NCBI GenBank assembly: GCA_032207245.1
Contig: CM063505.1
Span: 174,924,200-174,988,199, forward strand
Source: Pardosa pseudoannulata
Taxonomy: Eukaryota > Arthropoda > Arachnida > Araneae > Lycosidae
Direction: 5' to 3'
Length of the DNA stretch: 64,000 nt
In this document: in pieces, positions 12,301 to 27,489 of the stretch
Layout: each line of letters starts with the position of its first letter
Numbering within the stretch: the stretch's first letter is position 1
Position numbers and translations under genes: made by a program
The notes under the pieces: generated by a model
Told to the model about the DNA's origin: nothing
Databases searched by the model: none
Seen by the model: only the letters and a program-made list of their open reading frames with translations

Positions 12301-12968
12301 CCCAGTCAAGAACAGCAAGTGTAAAATTGTCTGAATTTTTCTTTTTTCTTTATCTGCCATTCTTTTCTTTTATTTTACCATATTTGTCTTTATGTTTCTT
12401 TTCAAAAATAGAATTCATAGTATACCCTAGTTTGTTTTAAGCTTTAAATAATGTTTTGGTATTTTAATAGATTTCATTTTAAAATTCACATTACATTTAG
12501 TTGGTGAATTAACCGCTTTATGTATTCCTCTGTAACATAGTAGTATTGAGACTGGGGTAGGAATTTAAAAGTGTTGTGTGCCATAGAAGGGTTTTCTAAG
12601 AAAAAATTATCCGTATTATAAAATCATCTTCCTAACCAATTGCAATTAAAAGCATAGTCAAATATCTTAAAATATTTAAAATCCTGACACACTGAAGGAG
12701 CGAAATCAAAGATTTTCAGTAATAATTTACTACAAGTATTAGAAAATATATAAGATATTAAGAGATTGATTAACTAGATGAATTTTATACAACAATATGC
12801 AAAGCATGGAGTCGAAATGACTAACGGGATTCTAGTTTTGAAGAGAAAAATATTCACGTCAAAAACTGATTTAATAAAATAAGAATTATGTTTAAATCGT
12901 AATGTGTGTTTTAATAAATGTAAATACCTAATTTACCATCTGCTGTGAATAAACGATTTATTTCAACA
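12301..12968. other. AT-rich spacer before the Helitron 3' end
   Basis: No gene or repeat recognised. Confidence 0.4.
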
Positions 12969-13069
12969 CTAGCTAGGGTACCCGGCTTCGATCAAGGAGT
13001 TGATATGGGAATTTGTGTTAATTAGCATAAAAGGATAAAATTTAAAATAAAAGAGGTTAAAATTTTTAT

Positions 13070-13596
13070 TGAAAACATATTGTAACTATTTACATTAGTT
13101 ATTTATAAACAACATTTTTCATTTTGTTACCTAGGGTATGTGTGTCTAAATTTTTCTAATTCCCTATTCGAGAGCAAGCTTAGTATAGTTAACCGTGAGA
13201 TAAGCAGTCTTTGAATTTCATGCCGCCATGTTTAAAAGTTTGATCTTGCGCTTTGTTAATTGTAGAACTACAGGGTAATTTTATTGGAAGTAGCAATCTT
13301 TTAAACTGGAATGGTAGTTTAGTACATATCACTGGTTTTCTGGGGATAAAACTGTGCGCCCTTTGACCTTTCATGAGTCATGAGTTCGATTAATGTTATT
13401 CGATAGCTGTTTGACGATCATCCTTGTTCCATTACATAGCTTTGGTGAGTTCAAATTTCCGAATAGTGTGATCGGAGATCCAATTTGCATGTCGAAGGCT
13501 GTGTAATAGCATTCCTGGTACTTGTACAGAGTTTAGAAATTCTGTAGATAAAAGTGACACTTTCTTCAACATTTACCATCGTGTCAATTCATTGGT
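13070..13596 (-). pseudogene. Helitron PIF1-like helicase, C-terminal part (broken)
   Basis: Minus-strand translation gives, in family order, IDTMVNVEESVTF, then after a frameshift QIGSPITLFGNLNSPKLCNG with the LCNGTR motif, then VICTKLPFQFKRLLLPIKLP and TINKAQDQTF (the TINK.QGQ helicase motif, with G changed to D). The usual HGQLYVACSR stretch follows but is broken by two stops, at about 13189 and 13180. It ends with KNVVYK near 13070. These are established landmarks of the helicase domain of Helitron transposases and PIF1-family enzymes, which unwind DNA during rolling-circle transposition. At least one frameshift and several stops make it non-functional. Confidence 0.85.
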
Positions 13597-14581
13597 GTAT
13601 TATCCAGGGTTGGCAAAACCCCGAGTGTTTTCAGAAAAAACCCAACCCAGTGGGGTTTTTTCAGGGTTTTTGACGTTTTTACGGTTTTTTTTCAGGGTTT
13701 TGGGGATTTTTTCGGGTTTTATCAGGGTTTTTACTATAATTTAATGGATTTTAAATGCTTTTTTGGGGATTTGAAAACTATTTAGGTTTTTTGTTATGTA
13801 AAAGGACAGGATATATAATTAATTGTATGATTAAAATAAATTTAAAATGTTAATAACTTTTTAAAATTTAAAAATTTAAAAATCAATTTTAAATTATGCA
13901 GAAGAAATTTTTGTCTAAATTAAAAGAAATTTTGAAATTTTAAAATAATTTTTTTCATTACAAAATTTTTCTAACATTAAAAAACTAGTTTTGAATGCGA
14001 TTATTTTATACTAAAAGTTGGCTTTGAAATAGTTGCATTTGAAGTTTTTTCTTTTCAATAAAATGTATTAAATTATTGCTCTATATTTATTAGCAGTATT
14101 GTGTTATTAAAGCATTCAGAAGATATTTTTTTAGTTAATTTGTAATTTATATATGATAAGTAGCAGAATTAATTATATATATTATACCCATGTTTATTTA
14201 TTTGCAGTTGTTATACATATTTTTCCCCAATTTTTCTTGTCCATTTTTCAATTAATTTTATCACATGTAATACTTCAATATTCTTATTTTTTTCATCATA
14301 CATTCTTATTAACTTTGTTTAATTTAGATTTTACTGTATTTGTTATACAGATAACTATTTTTTTTTTTAGTTTTTGTTTTTTCTAGCAGTTTAGAACCCC
14401 TCAAATTAAACAAAATCAAGGATCATTGTTAAAGATGAAATATATATTATAGATTTAATTCAATATATTTATTATTAGTTAAATATGTGGAATTTTAAAT
14501 AAAGATTTTGAGAACCCAATTTTAAAAAAACCCGCCCGGGTTTTTTCAGGTTAGGCAAATGAAGCCAACCTTAGTATTATC
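13597..14581. repeat. Perfect 8-bp target-site duplication around a hAT element
   Basis: GTATTATC occurs at 13597-13604 and again at 14574-14581, exactly at the element boundaries. Removing the insert and one copy rejoins the helicase reading frame (GEII then H.., then IDTMV), which confirms the insertion site independently. Confidence 0.92.
13605..14573. mobile_element. Non-autonomous hAT-like element nested in the Helitron
   Basis: 969 bp between the 8-bp duplications. The ends are CAGGGTTGGC and, reverse-complemented, TAAGGTTGGC (8 of 10 match), typical of hAT elements. The first ~120 bp are built from repeats of a GGGTTTTTTCAGGG-type word, and the right end repeats it in inverse as CCCGCCCGGGTTTTTTCAGG. 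The interior is AT-rich. A 77-codon frame at 14153-14386 is Phe/Ile-rich with no transposase motif, so it is taken as non-autonomous. Confidence 0.9.
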
Positions 14582-14950
14582 TCCCCCACTTGGAATTTTC
14601 TTTTCAATATTCCCAGGATATCGTCGACAAATTTATTTTTAGTTGGCAAAATTGCCCTTTGGAATAGCCACTTCGGATTGTTATAGTTGTGAACAAATGT
14701 TTAGATAAATTTGGTTGATGAGTTCGTTTTCAGTAGTGGCTGTGTTGCAAAAATCAATGTTGCGTTCAAACAGGCCGATCGTCTGGTCAGTAGGGATGTG
14801 TGCCTTAGTATACTAGTAAAAGTTTTTGAGCAAATTGTGCTGTTGTATCATCTTTCGAGAGTTGAACTCTGATATTTTTTTAGCCGTAGTATGTGTAAGG
14901 GCGAAACATTCAGCCCTTATATCGTCAACAGCACAACTTTCAGGCAAAAA
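14574..14950 (-). pseudogene. Helitron PIF1-like helicase, more N-terminal part (broken)
   Basis: This is the upstream continuation of the helicase remnant on the minus strand. NYNNPKWLFQRAILPTKNKF matches the family landmark NY.N..WL.ERAILA.KN. Before it, in another frame, comes TENELINQIYLNI (family: EELI..VFPNI), and before that LTHTTAKKISEF...QQHNLL in the place of the LTTNMR...FSQQLL segment. A frameshift separates the last two parts. The Walker A/B region was not found. Homology fades near 14950. Confidence 0.75.
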
Positions 14951-15000
14951 CAGGAACTTTCTTCATGGATAAGGGATATAGGGCTAACACAATATAACTT

Positions 15001-16344
15001 CCTTGAACGCACCGGACCCGTTTTTGATTTTTAGTGACACGCACACTGTACACTTACTTTTATAATAGGTGGATTACCAACAAACACACCATAGTTCGAT
15101 TTACCACCAAACTCATTACAGCACCAAATTGTTATTAGATCAGATGTTGGCGCTGTAATCGGGTTTAACTTTATATTCATACATCATTGAAAGTAAAAGG
15201 AAAATACAATATATTTTTCTTTCTACAGCGATAAATGATTCGAATTTATAAATTTTCCTTTGAACTTAAATAAACAATAGAAAAAAAATGGTTTAATTTA
15301 AATTTACTATTACCTATAGATCGTTATATTTTTTATGTATTTTTCTTCCTTTAGTATCATAACTAGGCATAATCATTTTTTCTGTTATAAAAACCTTTGA
15401 TGTTAAAATTTGAAAGCACCTTTCAAAGAACTTATTCCCTCTGAAATGTTTCTATTTGAGGCTTTTTTTTTTTTTTCGTGTTTTGTTAAATTGATTTTCT
15501 ATTGAGATTATATGGAAGTTTTAAAACTTTCCTTCTCTTTCATCTTGCCCTGTACTATCATTAACGGGAACAAAAATTAAAGCTTAGAACAGACATTAAC
15601 GCCTGAAATCCCGAATTTAATGTTTCGTCACATTAAATTCTCATTTTTCCATTTACCTGATTTCTCCTCTTAACAATTAAAGTTTGCTGAATTCTTTATC
15701 GGATTTCAGCTAACTGCTACTTTAAGCGCTTGTCGAATCGGTTTTCGTGACCGATGTTCAAATGGTATTCATTAAAAAAATATATATATATTTAATAGTG
15801 AATTATTTCATTTTTAGTGGGGTTACCATCCCATTTTGTAGAATGAAGATTTACATAAAATTGTATTTTACTTTACTGGGTGTACTTTTGAAAAAAAAAA
15901 TATTTTTATTGTATATATTTTCATTCTATTAAACTTTGGATTGTGGAAATTGAGAAACAAAGTCTGAAATATCAATTTGTACTTGTAATGCCTTTGTCGT
16001 TTTTGAATTATACATTTATTTTGGACTTATAACTGTTCTAGTTTTATTGTTCCAACGTCTTTCGTAATTAATTCTTTTCTAGGAACTTAAAAAGTTATTT
16101 AATCCATTTAAAAACATATATTATGGATTAATTTAGTAGCCATACGTGTTTGCTAACAATTAAATCGAGTGTTTGCTGTTAACTTAATATTTGACTGGCG
16201 TGTATAAGGCTGTTCTATTTGCCGAATGTGTTTACATTCATATGCTTTTTTGAAAAAAAATTAAATGGAAGCTTGGACTGCCTTTTTTAGGGTGCATATT
16301 ATAAATTGCATGACTTTTTAAGTACATTAAATAAATAATTATGT
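15001..16344. other. AT-rich non-coding stretch
   Basis: No recognised gene. The first ~170 bp could still belong to the Helitron, but I could not align them to it. The rest is intron-like with poly-T and poly-A runs. Confidence 0.4.
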
Positions 16345-16515
16345 GACCCTCGATGCAAGGAGCCACATTGAAAAGAAGTTCGTTGGTTCGAATTCAACTA
16401 TTAATTAGTATGTATGTTCCTAGGCGTTCAGAATCGACTTTAAACAGTCGATTAATCCCCGGTTTCGCTAACCCTCATGCATCAAAAAAGTAATCGTAGC
16501 GATCCAAATTGACTA
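16345..16515 (+). mobile_element. Highly diverged copy of the CCAAA-tail SINE
   Basis: B-box-like TTGGTTCGAATTCAAC is followed by a body matching the intact SINE at 60851-61030 block by block. Examples are GTTCCTAGGCGTTCAGAATCG against GTTCGTAGCCGTTCGGAATCG, and GCTAACCCTCATG.ATCAAAAAAGTA against the ATTAGCCCTCGTGTTGCAAAAAGTA region. The tail has decayed. Confidence 0.65.
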
Positions 16516-16547
16516 TCCAATTAGCCTCAGATTTTATAAAACTCTTA

Positions 16548-16681
16548 GGGCCGGTCTCACCAAAGTCGTTTAACGCTAACCGTGAATAATCTATATTTAA
16601 ACGGAGAATTGCTTTCCACCATTGGTTGGAGCCATGAATTAATTGCGGTTAGCCATTTAACAACTTTGGTGAGACTGGCTC
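16548..16681. mobile_element. Fold-back MITE copy 1 (PIF/Harbinger-like)
   Basis: 134 bp with long terminal inverted repeats. The left end, GGGCCGGTCTCACCAAAGTC, pairs with the right end reading AGTCTCACCAAAGTTGTTAA on the other strand. The arms extend inward through GCTAACCG / CGGTTAGC. It is flanked by TTA on the left and TAA on the right. A GGGCC-type end with a 3-bp TTA/TAA target suggests PIF/Harbinger. No coding capacity. Confidence 0.8.
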
Positions 16682-16684
16682 TAA

Positions 16685-16820
16685 GGGCGTGTTTCACGAA
16701 AGTCTTTTAAAGGCTAACCGCGATGAATCTCTGTTTAAACAGAGAATTGTGTCCCACCATTGGTTGGAGCCATGGGTTAATCGCGGTTAGCCATTTAAAC
16801 GACTTTGGTGTGATCCGTCA
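16685..16820. mobile_element. Fold-back MITE copy 2, abutting copy 1
   Basis: Starts immediately after the shared TAA (16682-16684) with GGGCGTGTTTCACGAAAGTC. It has the same centre (CCACCATTGGTTGGAGCCATG) and the same right arm (CGCGGTTAGCCATTTAAACG) as copy 1. The right tip is slightly decayed (GGTGTGATCCG). The two copies lie head to tail, separated by one trinucleotide. Confidence 0.8.
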
Positions 16821-17001
16821 TAAAAAAGAGAAATTTCAAGTGTGTTTAAGAAGGGAACAGAACGTCGATGCAAATGCATTGCTTCACACGGTTGTTACTT
16901 CAAAATATAGCATAAAAATTCTGACGATTAATGGTAATCTGTTTTATGTATAAATTGTTTACTTATTAAACAGCCGATCGGAAAAGGTAACAAATTTGGA
17001 T

Positions 17002-17077
17002 CAGTGGTGCAGAAACTGTTTTATTTGCGTTCTATGTATCCCCCCCATTGTTTGAAATATTTTTTTCATGATTCTGG

Positions 17078-17144
<67 letters not shown>

Positions 17145-17289
17145 TACTTTTAAAAAGTACTTTAGTTTATTATTTTTTGCTTGTACTTAATACTTCTCGA
17201 AAAACTAGATATTTTTTATCGTTAAATAAATTTCTTTGTATTTAGTGACCTACAAAAACTTTGTCGTGACAACGGTTTGCGCACCGCTG
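17002..17289. mobile_element. hAT-like MITE with internal (TA)n
   Basis: 288 bp with ends CAGTGGTGCAGAAACTGTT and, on the other strand, CAGCGGTGCGCAAACCGTT (15 of 19 match). The flanking 8-mers ATTTGGAT and GTTTAGAT agree at 6 of 8 positions, fitting an aged hAT target duplication. A (TA)n tract at 17082-17141 lies inside. No transposase. Confidence 0.75.
17082..17141. repeat. (TA)n microsatellite inside a MITE
   Basis: About 30 TA units within the hAT-like MITE. Confidence 0.95.
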
Positions 17290-17399
17290 GTTTAGATAAC
17301 TTTGCATTTAATTGAGAAAAGAAAATTGGTAATGTAGTAAAAGTAAACTACTTAACAAACCTCTGCGTTAAAAAATAGTTACAGCTTGTGAATGAAACG

Positions 17400-17780
17400 T
17401 AACAGTTAAGTAATTTGTCGCCAGAGCACGTGAGCTGGAGAAATAATCAGATAGCGTTTCAGGCATCTTATTTTACCCAGTTTATTCAATTTAAGAGCAA
17501 TCACCGATTCCTTGTTCACAATTTCCCAATATCTCTCCAGTTGTTGTAAAGCTTGTATAGCAAAGGAAATGATTTCGAGTTCTGGACTCGAGGTACATCT
17601 GAGAGCTTCCTGATTATACCGTCTTTTAATGGCTGAAATAGGCTGACAATTCTGTCCGCATTCCATGATGGGAGGAAAAAAAATCCATTTTAATAATCCT
17701 TCGATTGGGGTAGCATCGGCAGTTGCAAGTTATTTCCGGTCGTTAGACACGGATTATTCGACTGGGAGGAAGTTAGACAG
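17400..17780. other. Non-repetitive patch with an 86-codon minus-strand frame
   Basis: Composition is more balanced than the flanks. A minus-strand frame at 17406-17666 starts MECGQNCQPISAIKRRYNQE and is not low-complexity, but I recognise no domain. There is no acceptor/donor pair that would make it an exon. It could be a conserved non-coding element or a transposon relic. Confidence 0.2.
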
Positions 17781-21919
<4,139 letters not shown>

Positions 21920-23258
21920 CACGAGCGTATGTTTACAATAACAAAGCCATATTAGAAAGACGTATTGTTTTGTATATCCATGAAAAAATGAGCATTTCTT
22001 CCAAGTGTGGTAGAAATTTTTGCTTTAATGGTTATCTAAGGATATCTTTATAACTTATGAAGATATTCTTAAATTCTCTTCTATAATAATATCCTACTAT
22101 TTTAGCAGTTATTATATGTTTTCTGTGTACAGATTCTGTAAAGATTCTGAAGATTGCTGCTGATGCACTTATTCTAATAAAAAATTTAAAGTTTAGGTCT
22201 TTTTTTAATACGTCTATAGTACTTTTCAAATGGAACTTTTCTTTGAAAAATGGAATCTTTATTTCTTTTTTCTTGGTTATGCGGTCAGTAACCTCTTCAG
22301 TTAAAGAAAATATTCTCATAAAGCAGAGGCGAAAAAAAAAAATGTCACAAACTCAGGAGCAAAAATACTAGCAATCGATTTCATCCAAGACCTCCTTATC
22401 ATCTCTGGAACACTCTGGAATTGAACAGTGAACAAAGCAAAAAGATAAAAGAAAAGAGAAAGCACGGATTTCTTTTTTATTGGTACAAGAGGAACTGTTA
22501 GATATGTTATCAAATGTATGGTATTGTAAACTTGCACCTTCAATAAAAGTGGAAAAGGTATTATGTAGGTGTAATTTCGCTCACATTTACCTTTTGAAAA
22601 CAGTATATCTGATGACGTTCGTTTATTTCATGTTAAACTAAAATTTCAGAAAATTAAATGTATTGAACTGAGTGCGCAGAAATTTCAATTTTAATTCGGG
22701 GAAAAAGCTAAAATTTGTATGAAAAGTTGAAAAAATTCATAAAAAATATTCTCTCAATAGAAATATTACTGTGGGTTTAGTCAGACAGATCATAAAAATA
22801 AAATACATTCACGGATTTGTATTTTGATGGTGTATTTCACAGAGAATAAAGTAATTAATCCATTAAGAACACATTGATCTGCCGCTTTTGATACTATAGA
22901 TTCAGCTATTTTCAATTTCACGTATTTTCAATTGTTTAACATTTTCCGAATTCTTACTGCTTACCAAAAGATAAGTCCAGAACAAAACTTCAAGTCTGCC
23001 CGTTATATCCTTATATCCCTTACAGTGCTTAGCATACTAAATACTTAATATGTAATAACTATTAAATTTTCTTTTGTGTTAAGAATGATTCTAAAATATC
23101 ACATGTAAAAGCTTTAATCTCAGACCTTAAAATTTAAACTCTTTGAAAGACACAAACGATAACAAATCTGTCTGATCTACAGAGTTAAATAATAACCAGG
23201 TAATATCGTCTTAATCTTTGACGCTTAAAGTAAAGCAAACACACAAACAAATAAATTT
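21920..23258. other. Non-coding stretch
   Basis: Minus-strand frames of 95 and 75 codons at 22032-22543 are Lys/Phe/Ile-rich with no domain I recognise and no splice context. Presumed intron. Confidence 0.4.
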
Positions 23259-23270
23259 TATTTATTAGTT

Positions 23271-23307
23271 TTATTTTTATTTATTTATTTATTTATTTAT
23301 TTATTTT
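23271..23307. repeat. (TTTA)n tetranucleotide repeat
   Basis: About nine TTTA units, followed by GGAGGGGGGGAAGG. Confidence 0.9.
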
Positions 23308-23561
23308 GGAGGGGGGGAAGGATGCTGGAAAATCAGTCTTTTGAGAGAACTATCTATGTCGAAATAAATTTTGCAACTAGATATTGGTTCTCAAAAGAAT
23401 GTGTGTTCTGTATATAATTTTGAAAGAAGTGTAACATCACAAATGCTACTGGAATATTATTTTAATACGTATTTTTTCTTACTGTTTCAAGTTAGAATTA
23501 TATTTTTTATGCCAATGCTTGTATTTTTCTGCCCGCATTAAAGTCAGTCGAAATGAGAGGT

Positions 23562-23615
23562 AATTATATTATTACTGAGATAGTTTGAGCTCAGTAATTA
23601 TATTATTACTGAGAG
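23562..23615. repeat. Short direct repeat with internal palindrome
   Basis: GTAATTATATTATTACTGAG occurs twice, about 33 bp apart. The second copy sits in CTCAGTAAT-6 nt-ATTACTGAG, a perfect 9-bp inverted repeat. Confidence 0.8.
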
Positions 23616-23790
23616 GCCCGGGACATTTTCTTCATCGTATTTTTACCAAAGATTTCCCATCATTCAAGTCTTCATTTTTATCGCATATGAACAACCTGGT
23701 TGCTGCCATTAATTTCCTTTTTTTATGGGGTTCTCTGTCGTCTGTTCCTTTGTAGCTGAGAGTGTGTTTTTCCCTTCGCTCTGCATTCGA

Positions 23791-24199
23791 AATATAATAC
23801 TTAATGGGATATGTAACGGGTAAAGTTTTTTTTTTTTTACATGTTAACTTAGCACCTTTTGAATTGAAAAGTCATTGTAATAGTTTATTTTTAATTTAAA
23901 ATAAAATAAAAAATTTCTGCTCTGTTAGAAATTATTTAGTTTTTTTTTGCATGAAGCTAAATATTTTTTATAAACTTAAAATATGTGCACCAAGTGAGAA
24001 ATGTCAAAATTCCTTTACCCTCAAAATAACTTTTTAAATTTTTAAATTAGAAGCTAAATTTTTATATCAAGTGGAAGCTAATTATTCTGTGAATCCAAAT
24101 AATATTAATTCTGTCGATAGCATAATAAAGGTAAAAATTTTAAATTTCAGATATTTTTAAAGATTTAGGTTTACAGGATAAATTAATATTTTACTTCAG
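23791..24199 (+). repeat. Local duplication, unit 1 (~410 bp)
   Basis: Near-identical to 25507-25958 over most of its length. It begins AATATAATACTTAATGGGAT and ends TTTACAGGATAAATTAATAT. Relative to unit 2 it lacks about 45 bp near 24133. It may be part of a longer low-copy repeat, because related sequence continues past unit 2 and reappears inverted near 48.2 kb. Confidence 0.88.
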
Positions 24200-25506
24200 T
24201 TCTCCCCTGCAAGTCTGAGGGGCGGCATTGACTTCGAAGTGAACCTAAGTTCTTTGTGAGAGACGATTAAAGTAATGCACTCGACCACTACCAAAATATT
24301 TACTACCCTGGACCTGTGACGTTACAGAGGATAATTGTTATAAATTTCTGGGTCAGTACAGTAGAAGTTATTTTATGCTTAATCCCTAGTTATTAACATT
24401 TTAATTTAGTTTCTTGGCAAGAGAGTTACTATATTCTATATCGTAAATGTCCTTTAATTGTAGTCGTGATTTATTTTTTATCTTTTTTGGAACTAAACTT
24501 TGAAAACTGCAGTTTTCTCTTAATGCGATTGTTGGACGAGTTCAAACTCTTGGATTTATATTCTTAAGTTGAATTTTCTAGAGAATGGATTAAAAATGTT
24601 AATAAATATAGCTTTCCCCCCTCTTCATCTGCTGTTCTAACTTTCTGTTCATCGCATAATTTCCACCTTAAGTTTATGGTTAGAAATGCGCTCTTATCGC
24701 GTACCTCCGCTCTCTAAAATAACAAATTTTCTCGATAGAGCTGCTGATGTTTCAGACTGCCTTCCATTAAGCTGATTGTAATCTGATTCTAAACAGAGTT
24801 TAGCGTAGGACTTGTTTGCCTAATTTCTGCATCAATTACTGAAATTGCTCCTGAAAGCAAAACGAGTGGTCTCATTAAAGCTCTTAAATTTTCAAGTAAA
24901 TGATAAACATTGACAAAAGTAAGGGATAAGAACCGAAGATTTTATTTAATAAATTCTGTAGCCTAGGCGAAAAGATAAAGCTGAATGGTTTTTATAATTT
25001 AGGAAATCGGAGACAATTTTCAAAGAAGGAAATTAAAATAACTTTTGATTAAGTATTTTTTATTCATTCAATTTTGTCCATTTGGTTTATTCAATTTTAA
25101 CATTTCATGTTCCGTGATATTTGGTTTTAACTAAGTTATCTAAGAGAAAATGAATCATCATGAATGCAATATGAATTTTGTATTAAGTTCCATTTTAATT
25201 CCTGATAAATGTACCGTCTTTTTAATTATAGTATTTCCAGGTCTGTTGGTTTACATTATTATGCAATGATAGTCTTATTTGAACAGAAACTTTAATCGTT
25301 ATGTGAAGTTTTAGAATTTATACATGTAATTACTTTACCCTGTCGCAATGATTAATACACTCCCATTTCACAGTTCAATAATCTCAACATAGCAAGATCT
25401 CCGAGCCTGATTCTAATTTGTCATTATTGGGTCGATGAAAATGACAATAATGAACGCTATTTACTAGAGGCAATTTAATTTTCGTGTTTACTCTTCTCAT
25501 GGAGAA
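24200..25506. other. Non-coding spacer between duplicated units
   Basis: Nothing recognised beyond AT-rich intron-like sequence. A slightly GC-richer patch at 24200-24310 has no motif. Confidence 0.4.
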
Positions 25507-26330
25507 AATATAATACTTAATGGGATATGTAACGGGTAAAGTTTTTTTTAACATGTTAACTTAGTACCTTTTGAATTGGAAAGTCATTGTAATAGTTCAT
25601 TTTTAATACAAAATAAAATTAGAAAAAAATCCTGCTCTGTTAGAAATTATTTAGTTTTTTTTGCATGAAGCTAAATATTTTTTATGAATATAAAATATGT
25701 GCACCAAGTGAAAAATGTCAAAATTCCTTTACCCTCAAAATAACTTTTAAAATTTTTGAGTTAGAAGCTAAATTTTTATATCAAGTAGAAGCTAATTATT
25801 CTGTGAATCCATATCATATTAATACTATAGATAGCATAATGAAGGCGAATTTTTTTAAAAAAATTTCAGTTTCTTTGCAGTTTTTAAGATTTAAAATTTT
25901 TAAATTTCAGATATTTTTAAAGATTTAGGTTTACAGAATAAATTAATATTTTACTTCAATTTTATATGAATATTTAATTTCTACTACATATATATTAAAA
26001 GTTAAATACTCTAAATGAAAATTAAAAACTGTTTTTTTATTTAAAATAGAAGCTAATTATCTTTTGAATGCTGTGAACCTCAATTATATTAATGCGACCA
26101 ATAATTTATTTTATTTTATAGCCTATTAAAGACTATTTTAAGCTTTAAATTTCTTATCAGTTTTAGTGTGTTTAATAATTTAAAATGCCAGATACCATTA
26201 AAGGTTTTGTTTTGCAAAATAAAACAGGTGTTCTTGAATTCGGTATAAGAATTTAATTTCTAGTGTACGTATTTCAAAAGTTATGTTGCAAGTTTTTCAT
26301 TTTTTTTTTCATTTTATTATATTGTTAATG
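25507..26330 (+). repeat. Local duplication, unit 2, and its extension
   Basis: 25507-25958 matches unit 1. The following ~370 bp repeat shorter phrases such as GAAGCTAATTAT.TT(C)TG.GAA and TTTAATTTCTA. An 87-codon frame at 25665-25928 exists only in this unit; unit 1 has stops, which argues against coding. The class is unknown; no termini were found. Confidence 0.75.
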
Positions 26331-26701
26331 TTATTTTAAAAATATATTACTTCAAATGACAAAGTTAAATTCTTTTTTGAAACTCGAGCATTATTAAAAT
26401 ACTTGTAAAAATTGGATTTTAATTGGAGTAGAAATTTCTGTTTCATGACGAACCGAAAGAAAACTGCTACAAGTTTAATTCTCGAAATGTACTATGTTCT
26501 GTAAGCTCAAAAAGTCTTATCGTTTCAAAAGAATGTTTTTCGAATTATTTTATGCTTAAAGGGTCAAGAGATATTGAATTTCAATTTTTTTGTATTTTCA
26601 TTCTTTAACGATATTTTTATATAATAAGAATAGTACTTATCATTGCTACATGGAACATATAAGACACAAAGGTCTATTAGTGGAAAATCATTTTTTATTC
26701 A

Positions 26702-26967
26702 CACTAAACATACCAACACTGAATACATACCTATTTCTACCATAGCCGGTCAAATGACCGGACTTTAATTTTTCTGATTATAAATGTATGAAATATGAAA
26801 ATTGGAAGGAAATAGACAAATAAACTTTATTATAACTAAACAAAATTGTATATTGTCAATTTTCATGTATTGCAAACACAAAGAATAAGAATTTTTAATT
26901 CATTTCCCATCGCATTTTTTACATAAATCTTATGGGTCATTTGACCCATTATATGATATGTTTAGTG
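26702..26967 (+). mobile_element. piggyBac-like TTAA MITE, family A, copy 3 (most complete)
   Basis: 266 bp. The left end is CACTAAACATACCAACAC after a decayed TTCA, and the right end is GATATGTTTAGTG followed by TTAA (26968-26971), so the tips CACTAAACATA. are inverted repeats. There is a subterminal palindrome CCGGTCAAATGACCGG at 26746-26761 and another, GGGTCATTTGACCC, at 26934-26947. No coding capacity. Mobilisation by a piggyBac-type transposase is inferred from TTAA. Confidence 0.85.
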
Positions 26968-26971
26968 TTAA

Positions 26972-27489
26972 AATACGAGAATGTGTGATAAAAGTTTAAT
27001 TGTAATATTCTTTAAAAAATATTCTTAGTACACAACACACTAACCAATTGCTTTAACTTTTTTCATTTTATTTTTTTGAATCTCTATAGAAATAAAACTG
27101 GGTATCAATTTTTACTTATATTAAATACTATTTATATAAGTCAATTATTTTAAATAATACGATGTTTTAGGAAATTTTTACACAGCTTTATGGTACTGAA
27201 TACTCTATATCGAGAAAATACTTTGCGATTTTCAAAACATGCCTAATTTAATGACAAAAACAGAGAATCGAGAATCTCTCAAATTTTAAAAAAGAAATAC
27301 ATAAACATGTTACACCAGGAGTATTTTTAAATGACTAATTCTATACAGAAATCGTCAAACTGGTTATTAATATTTTTAAAAGTTTAAAATGAAGGCATAT
27401 AACAAAAAACATGTTTCAGTGAAGTAAAATAATCATGTTATTCGACAGTCTTTTAATAATAAAACGTATAATTTAAGTTTTTCAGAATC
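26972..27489. other. AT-rich spacer
   Basis: No feature recognised. Confidence 0.4.

Larger units (their letters stand above)
12969..15000 (-). mobile_element. Degenerate Helitron (right end at 12969), interrupted by a hAT element
   Basis: Read on the minus strand, this block carries PIF1-like helicase remnants and ends in CGAAGCCGGGTACCCTAG then CTAG followed by a T. That is the usual Helitron 3' terminus: a GC-rich hairpin-like stretch, then CTRR with insertion before T. The helicase coding remnant starts about 100 bp inside that end. The upstream (5' TC) end and the Rep domain were not identified, so 15000 is only an approximate limit. The element is dead: it has stops, a frameshift and a 969-bp insertion. 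Confidence 0.75.

Noticed and set aside
17406..17666. 86-codon minus-strand frame as a gene
   Set aside because: Mixed composition but no recognised domain, no splice pair and no neighbouring exon. Listed only as an unexplained patch.
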